Assembly: GCA_965153455.1 (NCBI GenBank)
Contig: OZ234504.1
Span: 3,596,001-3,660,000 of the forward strand
Source: Sphagnum compactum
Taxonomy: Eukaryota > Bryophyta > Sphagnopsida > Sphagnales
Direction: 5' to 3'
DNA: 64,000 bases
Positions 11,861 to 26,190 of the stretch are shown here, one piece after another; positions within the stretch are counted from its first letter, which is position 1; the number at the start of each line of letters is the position of its first letter. Made by a program: the position numbers and the translations under genes. The notes under the pieces were generated by a model. It worked only from the letters and a program-made list of their open reading frames with translations, did not search any database and was not told the DNA's origin.

Positions 11861-14493
11861 TATAACTCACACAAATGAAGTACAAAATTTTTAATCAAAC
11901 TTCTTTAACTCATGGCTATACACTGAAAACCAAATATAGAAATCTGGCAATTTTTTTTACCTTTTTTTTTTGTAATTGAATCCATCCAAAAGCACTTCAT
12001 TTTATGAATCCCACTATGCAATGGTTTGTTCTCCCCTATTGTGTCCAAGCATTCTTGACATTTAGATTAAGTCTTGTGAGTGAACAAATCCTACAAGAGC
12101 TCTAAGCAAATTATGTACAATAATTGTCTCTACTATTTTTTTGGCCAACATTTTTTGGTACAAATGTTGTTTTCAAAGCAATTGCCCTCTAGTGTATGTA
12201 AACCCATTTTCAGTTTTTTTTTGTTTTTGAAAAAAATTCTCCAATTTTTAAAATCAAAATTTCTTATTTTTCACCAAAATTTTGGAAATTTAATAGTGAA
12301 AAGTTTTCAGCAAAATATTATGGATGTTAACAATAAGAATCTAATGAAACATTGGAGTTACCAATTATAATCAAGTGATGAGTAGAAAGGATAACAAAAT
12401 AACAAATGTAAATAAACGTATGAATCCACAAACCAAGTACAAGGTGTTTATAATTTTAACATTTTTTCATTGGAGATTAAAAAAAAAAGGCAATAATTTT
12501 TCCTAACATAATTCATGGAATAGTTGACCAACCAAAAAGTTTGGTGTTGTAAATATATTAAGGCATTATGCAACCTCTATGATATATTTCAGGAATATTA
12601 GCCCTTGCATACCATTTCCATAGTTTGAAACAACCTAGGCTAGTTGAATCAAAAATTAGTTTCTTGGAAAAGAATTTGAGCCTCTTTAAATTTAAAACTT
12701 TAACACATATTAGGTAACAATTCTCAATTTTCCATTGTTGAACTTTCCACACGTTGTGTTGAAGGAAATATTTAGATATTGTCATTCAGTTCATGAAATG
12801 TATCTTCTTTGTACCTTTCCAATTTTTTAAGTTCTTAATGGCAAGTTAAATGTTTGCAAAAGTGGACATTTTTGTGTCTTTTGCCTTTTCTAAATTAGCT
12901 TTTTCAGAAGGGTGTTAGATAAACCACAAAATATGCAAAATGTCAAATAAGGTACTTGTATAGCAAAAAGCTAAAATTAGTTGTTGTTTTGAATTTTTTT
13001 TGTTATTCTATTTTATAATTAATGTAAGGGGCTTGCATTTGTCTCATCGGCAATGCCTTTCAATCAAGTGAGATAGGTTGTATTAGTTCTGCATTTAGCG
13101 AAATACAACAATCTATACACCGTTGTAATTTAATAAGTTGTAGTCTAGATTGAAATGCCCTTCAATAGGTCAGTAGGTTTCGACGTTTGACAAGTTTTAC
13201 AATCCATAGATATTCAGCAAAGCTGTTCACCTGGTAGAGAAGAGTGTAATAAATACGATATGACTGCTGCTCCCTATTTTTGATTGGCCAATCATAATGA
13301 TTCGTCCAGGTGGTTTGCTATTGGTAGTTCCCAACCCATTTGCAGTCCTCCTTTTAGTTTTATGGGTGGGGTTGCAAAAAAGTAAATAACTAAACTTGGA
13401 TGTGAGAAATATTTTGGCAGGTTCACATACTGAGCACAGGTGGGGATCCTCTTATAAGCATTACATTTTACCACACAATAAATAGCCTTGTTGGTAGTCC
13501 TTAACATTTTTCTCCCATTCATGGTTTCTCAATCAATTTTTTTCCTTTGAACTCCAACAAGTGCCAAGTCAACAATTTCATGCATCATACATTCTCAAGC
13601 AAGCATCTCATTTTTGTCCTTTTAACTCCAACAAGTGCCCAGTCAACAATTTTATGCATCGCACATTCCACACCAAAGTTTGCCAACCACGTATCATCAA
13701 ATTCCAATATGTAACAATTTCTTTAGAAAATTTGTCAATTGCATTGGATACTATGAACAAAATATGTTCATTTTGCAGAGTGTCTTCTGCACAGTCTATG
13801 AACTGACAAAGGTTACCGTATTATTGTATGAAATAAACACAAATATTCCATAGTGTGTGTGAAATAGGCTTGTGCATAGGTTTGGAAAGAAAAAAAACAC
13901 ACATGTTTTGAATGAGATTTGTTTTGAGTTCGACTCAGTAAACTGGTGATAAAATGTATGTTGCAATAACCACCTCATATAGTTGCACCTACTTGTGACG
14001 GAAAAGAATTGTGACCAATGAGATTGTTCAAATTGGCTGCTTGAATTGTATTGAAGAGTTACCTTAGTGAACTCGTGTCTAAATGTTGCATCTATGCATC
14101 TACATGGATCATACATAATGTGGTTGAATCCTCTCTTTTTTATTATGAGGAAGAGGTTGCAAGGTTGAAAATATATTTTAAAATGTTAGGCTTTTTTGCA
14201 CCCCTTGTTAAAATGAGAGATGCATGTGTTAAATTTGCAAAGTGCAAGGAGCTTTAACAATTTAGCTCCTTAACAATTTCATATACATAATGGACCTCGG
14301 TGGACATGCACAGTGTGTTTTCAGAATGTTTTAAAAGGTGAAATTTTCTCACCATCTTGGAGCAATGAGGTTCTTGTAAGGAAATAGGGAAATTTTTCAT
14401 AAACTAATTTGGGCTATTGTTGTTGTGCGAGGAATACTTACCACAATTTCTACCTTGCAACCTCCTTACTCATTAGGGTTTTTTTATTCTCAT
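11861..14493. other. Intergenic, AT-rich, with a 74-bp duplication
   Basis: No gene recognised. A tandem pair lies at 13550-13690: AACTCCAACAAGTGCC(A/C)AGTC recurs with a 74-bp period, and similarity runs on through an AACAATTT(C/T)ATGCATC segment. Confidence 0.6.
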
Positions 14494-14535
14494 GTGATCA
14501 TTTACAAGAGGGCCTAGCCAAATTTGGCTGCACAT
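14494..14535 (-). repeat. Palindromic-core dispersed repeat, copy 3 (short)
   Basis: On the minus strand: CAGCCAAATTTGGCTAGG, then CCTCTTGTAAATGATCAC. It abuts the start of the COX15 relic. Confidence 0.65.
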
Positions 14536-15250
14536 AAGAGTGGGTATTTGAAGCTGGTTTCTAAGGATTCTCAAACTCTCATGTTGATTTACAAGAGAAC
14601 AGCTCGGCAGTGTTTTTTCAGGGACATGGGTAGTACCGCAAAGTGCCACCATTTCTCCATAGCATCACTAGCAGAAAATGCAAGGGGTGCAATGCAAGAG
14701 ACCTCTCCATTGATCAGAGATGAGGAGACAAACCAATGGCATTTATATATATATATATGGTTTGTTTGGTTGCACTGGATGGGTGTTCAGTATGGTTGTG
14801 CTTGGAGGTGTGACACAGCAGCTCATGTGATCCGGACTCTCAATGGCATATTGGAAGTTTGCTGGAGGTGCTGGACTTACTATGGGTGTTGCACACGGTC
14901 TTGTAGGCTGGTGGATGGTGAAGAGAAGCCATGATGTTGGAGATTCACAAGCATTTTTGCATGCCAGTGTTTCTGATTATGCTTGTGATGCTCACTGTAC
15001 ACTTAGTGAGGTACCTCAGAAAGGTACTTCCTAATGGGAAGACTCACTCATGATGTTGCCTGAATTGATTTACTGCATGCAAAATTTGCTTATACAGCTG
15101 CAGCACCGTATCTTCGCAATTACAACACTCAGAAGCACAACAAGGATTTGGGTTGCTACTTGAAGGTGTCATGTGGAACCCTGAATTCATCATCTTCTTC
15201 CTTTAATGCCACTCTTGACATGGGTACTCTTCAGGTGGGTTATATATAAG
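14524..15250 (+). pseudogene. Decayed COX15 (heme A synthase, cytochrome c oxidase assembly) copy
   Basis: Several COX15-like segments occur in the right order but in different frames. Near 14770-14815 is GWVFSMVVLGGVT, followed after a stop by SGLSMAYWKF. Around 14880-14923 comes GVAHGLVGWWMVK. Around 15078-15130 is LIQLQHRIFAITTL, the HR-containing heme-ligand helix. Around 15205-15243 is ATLDMGTLQVG. Intact COX15 is a mitochondrial inner-membrane protein that turns heme O into heme A. Here about 80 residues are missing after WKF and about 60 before the HR helix, and there are frameshifts and stops. No intron remnant is visible between the segments, which suggests a retrocopy or a captured transcript fragment with deletions. 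A weak further match (GSLHKH) may extend it to about 15320. The 136-codon open frame at 14524-14934 covers only the front part and is not an intact gene. Confidence 0.72.
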
Positions 15251-18200
15251 TAACTTAAAAATCAATGAAGAACTTGCTTTGATATGGCTCCTGGATCACT
15301 TCACAAGCATGTAAGGGGAGAGATCTTGTGGCCATGAATCAGCTCTTTAAATTGAGCTAGCTGCATGTCTAAAATCTGCAAGTGAATTTGGGAATTTCAA
15401 CACTATTAATACTGTATGTGGTAGAATCTCTAAGGCCAGCTCATTAAGCTGGACCCTAACTCTCTTCACAAGTAAGTGTCCTTGCTCTGATGCATTCTTT
15501 GAGGTAATCTCTTCCTGCAACTGCACAGCTCTCTCAACAACAACAACAAGTCTTTACTCAAAGCTTGGAATCGTCTATTGTCTTAATCTACCACAAACAT
15601 GTAGAGTTAGTTGCAGATGTGGTCGAATGAACCTCTTCTTCCCTTCTTTGATAGAGCAGAAACTCATGGGTGTTAGTCCACCTTAAGAACTACTTGACCG
15701 TATCTAGAGAAACTCCAAACAAACTTGGCAAGGAAATTCTTTCCCTTGCACACTTGTGGGCTTCACCCATTGTAAAGCATGAGGCAAAGGTTATCATGAA
15801 GCTCAACATCCGCAGATCACAAAGGCCTAAAGAAGGGGAGGGTTCCTACGCCTACTCCTTAAGAGTGGGAAGGATCTTTTATGCCTACTATATCCCTCCT
15901 CTTTTCTAGGAGGGTTTTAGGGTTTATGAATTTAGAGTGCCCTTCAAATACACTTAGGAAATTTCTCCAAGTGCTTTGTGTCATTAGAATGCATGTCGCC
16001 TTGAGAGCCAATGGGCCTAGCTAGGACCTCAATTTCCATAATGCATTCATTCCTCTTGCTCACTTATTAACCATCATAAAGCACACATGGAGTGATGCAA
16101 TAGTTGAATGGTGTATAGCTTACACCACCATATACAAAGTGTGTTACGTGCATGACCTAACTCCAATAATTGTCGAAGTTAGATTTGGAACTTTAGACAA
16201 CATCCAAGCGACAGTACTTTGCGTGTATGAAATCTTGCGCATTTTCTATCTTGAAAAGTAAAAAAGAGAATATTTTGTCACAAATTCCTTGTTTTCTAAG
16301 GAAAAGATTGCCAACTTTTTGAGGAAAAAAATTCAAATGAAAATTTCACCACATTTCTTGTAAGTTTTCAATTTTGGGGCAATTTTCATTCATTTTTTAA
16401 AAAACTTGTCATCAATTCATGCTAAATCTCTTTCTTTGAATGAGTGCTAATAAGAAACATGATATTCTAAAAAAAGAACATCATACCATATAAATAAATA
16501 GATATAGATATGCATGCATCCAACCACATATATTCTAAAAACTTTCACATGTTTTATGAGTTTCTTAATCTCCTACATATATGCAAAGATATATTCATCG
16601 TATTTGGGTCGACCACAAATGTACCATGTTGGAAGGAGAAACCGGTACAAGAAAATGAAGGAAATTTAAATATCATTGTTTTTGCCAAAAGAAACTCAAC
16701 TAATGGAGTTGAAACTTAAGAAATTTGCTTTTTTTCCTACTTAAAAAATAGAAAATTATCATTATTGAACTAACTCACTAAGGTGTGCATTCACTATGGT
16801 CGGACATACGAATGTTCTATTTCATCCAAAATATGTTGTGTGAACCACCAATGGAACTACTTTTTGAATAATTGCACAAGCCTATTAATCACCTTTAATC
16901 ACATTAACCTCACCATGAAGCAAATATATACTTGGCCATACTAGAATAATAGGTGTGATTCGACCAATGATGGAACACAATCATGCTAGTTTGAACCAAG
17001 GGAGGCCACTTCCAAATATTACCACCTAACATGCAAAACAATATAAGGTTTCATAGATTTTTTTATGTAAATTTTTTAAAACTTTTCAAAATAAGATTGG
17101 GTGTGGATATAATGGGCAAGAAACATTTTAATTAATATAGGGTTTATAATACAAGGCTCCAACTACATTTTATTTAAGATTACTAATAAGGTAGAACTAA
17201 TGTGATAAGACACATGTCAAACAATTATTGGATTTTAATAAATAAATAAATGAAAACCTCAAAAAATGTTGAGTTGAAGGAATTTTGAAAACTTATTTTC
17301 ACAACTTATTCATATATAAAGGGGTTTTTCACATTTTTTCATCCTCATAGGAAAAAATGTCATTGTGGAACCAAAAGTTGCGAAATTTTAGGAAGAATTT
17401 TTGTTCAAATGTCAATTTGATCCTCGCCCCCCAAAAATACCAGAATTTAGAAACCCCAAAAAACTTTATCGAAAAAAGAATCCTTTAATGGCGAATATTT
17501 GATATTCTATTTTCAAAAATCATTTCTTGGGTCAACACTTTGACAAAATGTTGGAATTGGGATTCAATTTTAAAATAAAATCAGTGAAATAAACATTAAA
17601 TATTATTGATGTTAAATTTTAACTTTTATGTTAATATAATATTCCATGACTATTTTTGAATATTAAACAAACAATGTTAAAGAATTTTGTATATTAAAAT
17701 AATTATATAATGATAGGGTTTTTTTAAAAAAATTAATATCCCTTTACAAAATACCCTTTTACGTCAGGTGTCCACCAAATTTGCCAAAATTTCAACAAGT
17801 ACCTACTAATGTCTTTTTCTTTTTTTGGGCAAATTTTTGCCACTTGGCAACATAAAACAAAATGGGTGTGTAAAGGTACAAAAACATTCTTTTGGAAAAA
17901 ATTGCTCAATGTCACCACATTTTGAAGGAATTTTTTTTCAAATTGGCATATTTGAACACTACATAGTACAAGGACAGCTTCAACATATGTCAATTAAATA
18001 ATTAATTAAATTTGAAAATTCCCTATCGAAATAAAATATTCCAAATATTTGTCATTTTCCTTCCCAAAAATGTATTGTTTGAAAAAAATAATTTGTGTCG
18101 AAACCACCAAAAAATTATGATATTTCTAAATTGATATTTCACCATAACATAATATGTTTCTTAACATTTTCTACTAGACTTTCTAACTTGTCACCAAGCT

Positions 18201-21200
18201 CGGATAAGACCACTTGTAGATGGTTGCTAGTTCACCTAACTCACAAAATTGGGAAAAAAAAACCTTAGTACATATTAATGGTTTTTTTTTTCTTTGGGGT
18301 TTCTTTTTGTGTTTGTCACAAATTTTTGGTACTTGGCAACTGAAAAATAATAATAAACTTCATAGATTCCTTAGCTTCAAAAATAAAAATTCACCAACAT
18401 TTTTAAGCAAACATTTTCTAAGGAAAATTTTGTTACATTTTGACTATCTTTTTTATTTGGGGGAAAATGCTTGACATTTTATAATGTTTGGACATTTTCT
18501 AAAAGATTGTTGCCAATTAATGTTAGTTCTTTCATGGGCCACTTATCAATGATGCTACACACAAAAAACATTTAAAACCCTAATACCATTTGTTACTTAA
18601 CAAAGGTTAGTTTTTAAAAGTTGTAATTAAAACCAAAGATTTGCTTAACAAAGAAGTAATTATGTTTGTCATTAATCATCAATAATCTTTTCTTATGCAA
18701 ATGCATCTAGGGTAACCACACCTATCAATGAGCACATGCTTACAACAAAACACCTTTACAATGTGATGCCTAGCCAATCAATGGACACACTTACCTTTTC
18801 AACCATTTAAAGAAATGTTTATCATTCAATGCCTTGTCATGAAATATTGTGTTTGGGTTTTGTTTCCACATCCATAAAGAAATTGATGTTTTTTGTTCAT
18901 TTATGGATGTGGATGGAGGATTATACATATGTATATATCACCCTTGTGTGTGGTATTCGTGGTGATGGATGTGACTTGTAACATTCTAGTGCATACAAGT
19001 GCTCATAATAAGGTGGAACACATGGGATGGTGTTTTCAGTATTTGGTTATGGGGGTCATTTTGGCCAATTTGGAAATATTTCTACGAACAAAAAGGCTAT
19101 GTGTATCCCTTGGGCCAATTTTTTCTAAAACCCAACAACACAAACAAATGTTGTGTTTTGTTACATGTGTTGGTTGTCACATTAAAGGGCATGCAATTGA
19201 TCATGAATATGCAAAAACTTTAATAATGTTAGAATGCACAAAGATTACCAAAGGCAATTCAACCTAGTAACAAACACAATATAATCTTTGGATCCTACAA
19301 ATAAAAGGAACATACTAGAGAACCCCTTGCAAATTCTTTGCAATGTTGGGCACTTTGCATTTTTGCCAAAACAAAACATCACAAGAACAAGGTAATATGC
19401 TGAAAACCAAATTCGTATGAGCACCAATTTTTTCATTTCTACTTTTCTAGATTCTCAAAGTACGTTCCCCTTACCAATTAGTGTTAGTAATATCAAATGA
19501 ACTCCAAACTTTATTATAAACCTAAGTTCCTAGGGCAATAATGTTAAGAACTAGAATACAAGGGTTTGTGATAAATCTAAAAGAAAACAAAATCACAACT
19601 AAAAGTAGATGTAAAAGTTTATGAATTAAATCTAAAAATTGAGCATTTAGAAAGTCACCACTAAAAGTACATTTAAAATTGTAGAAAATATATTTGAAAG
19701 TGTCAAAATTTGTGTATAATGAAATGGGGTTAAAATCATAGACAATTTTCATAATGATAAGTTCAAGAATTCTTATATTATCACTAGATCTAGCAATATG
19801 TAGTCCCACATTCTAGAACATTACATCCAAAGTTAAGTGCAAAGAAGGGCCAATCTCATAGATCATATCAATTACCATACATTGAAATTCACACCCACAA
19901 CTTGCACATCTACAAAAAACATCAATTTAGTGTGGGATGACTTTTTGAATTTCTATACTTTCATCTCCTTTAGATTTTAAATCATTAACATCAAATGCAT
20001 TATTAACACACCTTGATCTAACCCACTTTCTTGACTCTTGGTTTATTTTTAGAAAAAGAAAGGCATACCTCTAGTACATAATGCACACCCCTCACTTGTT
20101 GGAGCTGAGGGCCAAGAAGAATGGGCTTGTCATGAACTTCATTGTGCCTTGCAAATGACAAATTAACATACTAGACAATCTAACATTGAACTGGAAAAAG
20201 ATATGCACCCTCATCTTCCATTACGTATAAGAAACAAACCACAATAAGTTAATAGGGCTCTTATAACAATTGGAAGGGGAAAATGGAAAATTAAAGCATT
20301 GGAGGAAGCTATGGATGTTGTTGAAAAAGACATGTTCATTGAGGAGGGCAAACAAGTCACGAAACATACTTTTTATTAATGCATGCCCTATATAAATTAT
20401 ATATGAACTTGAAAGGAAAAAAATGTAATCATATTATAGAACTAATTATTGAATTATATTGATGAAGGTTTAGATGCAATGATTTGGTGGTTCATTTACT
20501 TGGGTTGCCATGCACGCCATGTTCACATTAATTTTAAAATCCAAAAGTTTCATTTTTTAATGTTTATTTTCCCAATGGAAAGAAATATCAAATGTCCATT
20601 GTGTACTGATTTTGTGATGCCAAACATGGCCTTTATCATTTGAAATGTGATTTGGTACTAAAATGTTGATTAAGTTGTTTTTAAAATTAAATTTGAACAT
20701 TTCATGCATGATTCTTCTTGAGTCACACAAAATCTTTGTCCTTCCTTCATCATTTTTCATGTCTACAACAAATTTAAAATTTAAATGAATATGTGGTGTC
20801 AAAATCCAATGCAAACATAAATTTTTAATTAAGTTTAAGGTGGTTTTAATAGGTGGATATTAAAAAATTATGATAATAATAGGATGAAAAAATTTTAAAT
20901 TGTTCCACATAATACCTTCCAAGTAATACCCTTTTTGATGCACATAGAGGGAAAAACGAACACATAATGTCCCCCCATGGTACTTCTATAAAAGGTCTAT
21001 TTTAGGTGGAATTATTTTAACCAATAGACATTTATTAATTCTAGATGGTCATTGTTCACATTAAAAGCAATAAAACATGCATAGGAACTTGAATGCCTTA
21101 CCCTCTCACCCATTATATGCATTCCAACCCCTAGATGTCTCTTGCTTCAAACCTTTCAAAACAACATTAAAAAAAAGGACATGACTATGGTTCAATCATA

Positions 21201-24200
21201 AAGAACTAGAGAAAATTATTCTAGTTGGATGGGTGGACAAGGTTTTAAACAAGTCATTAAACAAACAAAACATTAGGTTGTGGTATAAGGTTACAACATT
21301 ATAACCTTTTAACCTTAAGGCCATAAATGATAAGAAAAAACCTTTAAACATTTACATAACATCAAATTATAGTGAGGAAATGAACATGATTACAAATTAG
21401 ATGACAAAATAAATCATAATCAACAATTAGTGGAACAATCAATAGTTATATAATTACTCAATATATATTAGGATAGTCATGAAATAATAGTTGAATATAT
21501 CTCTTTAGATAAGACATAACATGAATAATGTTACTATGTTGAGATGCCCCACAACTCTACGGTGGTAGAAGATGGTGAAGAAAAAATCAATATTTTGTCA
21601 ACCTAATTTGATCATAGTTTTCATTTACTAGATGAATCGTAAACCTTTCCAAATCTAATTTAGTAGTCAGTGAACGTCCACAACTTGTTATCACTCCCCA
21701 ATTTCTTTACAAAAAAACACCAAGGGCAAAAAGCCATTAATAAATTATTCATAGTCACATGATGTGAGTCTTATGCATACTTAAGTAAATCTTACAATAA
21801 AAGCTATGGATAAGGCAATAATTTATTATTATTTTTTAAATTGTGAAAAGAAAGGGAGGAAAAACAAGTTAGAATATACAAGGATTGCCTGATTATGGCA
21901 AAATAAACAACTCAAATAACAACTAATAAACATGCAAAAACAAAGTTTATTTGGCTTGTATGCAACAATTGTAAAGGAGGCATATAACCTCTTTCACGAC
22001 TATTTTTAAATTTGTTTATGAGCACATCCATTAGGGTTTTAAAAAAGTGTAAACCTCATAATTACAACAAAAATTCATTAAGAGGCCAATCAATGAGTAA
22101 AAGCTAAAATGTGAATGGAGGCATGTTGCAACAAAGCTTCACCTTTTTAATTCCTAATTAAAAGAAAAAGGGGGTGAGTGGGGAGGAGGGTAGAAGGTCA
22201 GAAAGATGACTAGGACCATCACAACCATGAGTGGAGTCAAAAACACAAAAAACATCATCACCTGCTGAAGCCTTTGTGCACCACTCACACCTACAAGAAA
22301 AAAAACCAAAAAAAGGGGAGAAGGTAGGAGATTATTCATTTGAACAATAGGGTGGAACATGAATTCATGAAGAGGGTCACTTAGATTTGACATACCTAGT
22401 TGGGAACCATGAAAATAAACTTGAACAACTCAAACACGAGCTTGAAGTAGAAGCACATGGTCTTGACATCGAATGGAGTAGGAAGAGGATCATGGTCACA
22501 AGAGAGGAAAGGGGAACATTTGAAAAAATTGGGCAAAAGCAAAAGCTTCCAAGCATGAAAGGGCATAATCTAATTATTCTAAACATAATGGGAGTCTTGC
22601 AAGAATAGAATCACAAGACCCATAGACTTGAGGCCATACTCATGTGCATTCACGAGTTTAAGGTTCATGAAACCCTCAAATACTCATAACCATGGGTTCC
22701 TAAGTCCTTCCTTAGTTTATATCACTAACTTGCACATACGAGTATGAAATTAAAACATAAGATTATGTTGTTTTTGGTGTTTCGTCCATTTTGGTGACGG
22801 GGTAAATAATGCCCATTTGTTAACATTTGATTGTTTGGTTATAGATGATAACATATATATATATTTCTTGGGTTATCAAATTTGTTTTCAAGTTAATGCC
22901 TCAAAGTTTAGGGGGTCATATCTCCCTCATTTTAAATCATTTTTGAACAATTCAAAAGGATATGGGTGCACCCTCTAGTGTTCTACACTTTGTTTTTAAA
23001 CCCTATAATCAAAGGATCACTATTAAATAAGAGGGAGACTATTGATATATTAAGTTCAATCACCAACCTAGTTGGCCTAGGTTAGTTAATTTGCTATTGA
23101 AATTTTTTATTTTGGTGGAAAAATAAAGCAATATGAAATAAATGAGATTTATTTGGGTGTTTATCAATTATTTAATACATGTTCATATTGTAGATCCATT
23201 GTTGATTCTTGCATTTTAGGGTGTTTTGTTGTGAAAAAATGAAGAGTTATGTTTTAGGTCATATATGTGTAATGAAAATTAGTTAAAATACATGAATAAA
23301 AATATAAGGTGCAATATATTGGTTGTTGGGTAGTAATTATAAGTTAATTAATTAGATAATAATAAGGTGATAAAAAGTAGGTTGGACAATTATCTAGTAC
23401 CCCCTAAAAATGGTCATTTGATACATGTAAATCCCAAAATTTACACTAAATGTCCCCCTTGAGTTTAAAAATGATTAATAATTTTGACAAAAAAATACTT
23501 CTTATCTTATACACTTGTTCCAATCTCTCAAAATTCTAAAATATTCAAATTGGGCCCATTGGATCCTTCTTTAGGAATAGTTATTATTTTGCCAATAATT
23601 ACCAATTATTATTTGAAAATATAATATATGATTTACTTCTTTTTTGTTGGGTGGAAATTTTCTTTGATTGCTTTGATTCTAGCATGAAAGTTTTTAGGTT
23701 TTACTATTTTTGCACATTGTAAAGGCTTTGCGTATTTAAAAAAAATTGCCTTTGGTAATTGAATTAGGACCTATTAGGTTGGTTATGGAAGTAAGAATTA
23801 ATCCTTATATATATTTTTCTTCCTTTATTGGGTGTGGTGTTTTTTTGGGGAAAAGTTTGTCAATTTCACATCTTTGAAATATTTTTCTATGATAACTATA
23901 CATAAATTCAATTTAGGGTCCAAAATCATCTAAATTCTAGGGTTAATTGTTGACCCTTTTAGGTCCTTGACATTTCCTTTGTAGAACTAGTCCCTTTTCA
24001 AGCCTTTTAGACATTTTAAACAAGTTACCATGATATGTTGCATGCTATTATATTATTTATTTTAATTTTTTATGGAGCCAAAATGATTATCATACTAATA
24101 AGACAGGGAAAAAAAAAAAGTTCATCCATAACAATTCAGAGTTCCTTTTCATTTTTTACTACCTCATGAAAAAATTGTGGTGATTTTTATTTTAAAATCA

Positions 24201-26014
24201 TTAAAAAACTAGCAATATAATAGCCATGAAATTAGAACCTTTAGAGTATATACGCTTTCAAAATCCCGGCAATGTGAGATTTTGCAACCAAAAAAATCAT
24301 TAGTTGGACAACTTTGAAACCAAGTAGTAGTCAAACATTAATTTTTTAACAATTGCAAGTTAGTGTGATAGAAATGAACTTGGTGAAGTTCCTAAATAGT
24401 AAACAATGTCATAAATATGAAACCAATTTGGACTCAATAAGAACACAATTCTAACAAATTACAAAATCATTTTCCTCACCTCCATAAACACAAACAATTA
24501 TGTGTTTTGGTCAAAACAAATTGTAGATTGTAAGGATTGATGGAACTTATATTTGTAAAAAGATTGTTAGTAACCTGTCATTGTGTATAAAGACATCAAG
24601 ATTCATCTTTAATTTACTCATCGGGTCATGTTTATGGTGATCATCTAACACTTAAGCAACTCTAAAAGCTTAGAATCCGAAGACATTTTTCCTTTGTGTA
24701 CAATGTTCAAAAGGTTTGTGTAAAGTTTTGCCTGGTGCACCCATAGTCATTTAGATTGTTCAAAATGAGAAAAATATGGGGTACAAAATTAAAAGGGGTT
24801 AACATTTGGTGATGACCCTTCAAATTTCAACATGCTTCTCTTTTTCTTGATTCATTTTCATAGGTCCTTTGCCTTTGGAGTTCAAAGAGATTATGTAAAG
24901 CTCCTCTTAACTCACACATAATTGTTTAGATCACTATAAACAAGCAAGAAATGAAGAAAAGATGGGAACTAGAAGTAAGGAGTTATCTTTTTGAAAATGA
25001 TATTCAAAGTGATGGATGATTGACCTATGTTGGGTGAGGGGCATGCTTACCCTAGTCATGTTTAGTCATGAAACAAACAATGGAAATCATTGACTCAAAC
25101 AAAGAAGCATGTCTTTAAAATGGTCGATGGCCATGATCACCAATCTTCCATTAGCCTTCCCCACTAACCCACCATGTTCAACAAAACTGCCACTCCACAC
25201 CAATACCCCTCCCCTTTCAACTAGTGACCTCTTGCTATGGTCCAACAACATTTGGTGGTGGAGTTGCAATGCTTGAAGGCATTACGATTCGTTTCCTTCG
25301 TTCCTTGTCAAACCAGAAGCCAAGAGTTGTTTCATAGCAATTTTGGAAGCTTAGAGAGAATGGTGTTGGAAAATGTAGTAGCATCTTAACAAATTTGACT
25401 ACAGGGGTTTCTTCTTCATTTTCCAAGTTTGCAATATCCAAAAAATGGCAATTTCTTTCCAAAAATGACCAAAAATGAGTCAAATTTACACTAGAAAACC
25501 AAAAAAAAAAAAAAAATCCAAAAAATTTAGGTCAGAAACAGACACCATTTGTTGGAAAAAAAATTCCCTGTTTTTGAGTATGTGAGATTCCTACATCAAA
25601 ATTCTACAAATGAAACAAGACAAGCAAACATGGGAGAACATAGACAACATGAAAAGAGAAAGAAGTCAATTCCTTTGCTACAAAACCTTCATGTTTTACA
25701 AAAAAAGGGTCCATGGCAAAATTGTGCCATTACCTTACAACTAGAATGTAAATTTGCAGATTCAGCTGATTGATAGACACAAACTTATTATCGGTGATAA
25801 AAAGGATCTGAGTATAAAGTCTTTGATGGAGGTTCTGATTGAGCTGCCTACTCCAACTCTAATGCTATATATCATCAATACAAATGTACACACTGGGTAC
25901 CTATTAGAGTTCCTACTCTTGGTATCATGGGAATTCTTTCGTGTGTTCGGGTTTGTTCCCTCTAACCTCTATGGCAGCTGCTGCCCTTGCTAGCACTTTT
26001 AAGTCTTATATATA
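15251..26014. other. Intergenic, AT-rich gene desert
   Basis: No convincing gene. The stretch is rich in A and T runs, and related fragments recur, such as 'TTTTTGGGCAAATTTTTGCCACTTGGCAAC' type text (quoted only as its GCCACTTGGCAAC core) near 17838 and a variant near 18325. These resemble pieces at 42345 and 50050 and suggest an old dispersed family. Open frames such as 18893-19267 (plus), 22387-22608 (plus) and 25235-25483 (minus) have no recognisable domain. Confidence 0.5.
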
Positions 26015-26039
26015 CTTTTCCATTTACAACAATTCAATG

Positions 26040-26045
26040 TTTATT
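26040..26045 (-). terminator. Candidate poly(A) signal AATAAA for the GT106 gene
   Basis: On the minus strand an AATAAA lies about 145 nt after the stop codon at 26191-26193, a plausible distance. The cleavage site is not visible. Confidence 0.4.
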
Positions 26046-26101
26046 TGGCTGCTGGGTTTTCTTTACCAGTTCAAAGAATGGGTCGTAAGTTCAAAAATTT
26101 T

Positions 26102-26144
26102 GGTTTAGGGTTTAAACCTTAAACCCTAAACCCTAAACCCTAAC
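26102..26144. repeat. Head-to-head telomere-like tract in the GT106 3' region
   Basis: One GGTTTAGGGTTTAAACC stretch is joined to about three CCCTAAA units, so G-rich and C-rich telomeric words face each other. It lies some 50 nt past the stop codon, probably inside the 3' untranslated region. Confidence 0.75.
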
Positions 26145-26190
26145 TGTATGTAGTAGGTAGGTAGCTGGGCTAGAATTAGTAATTTTCAAG

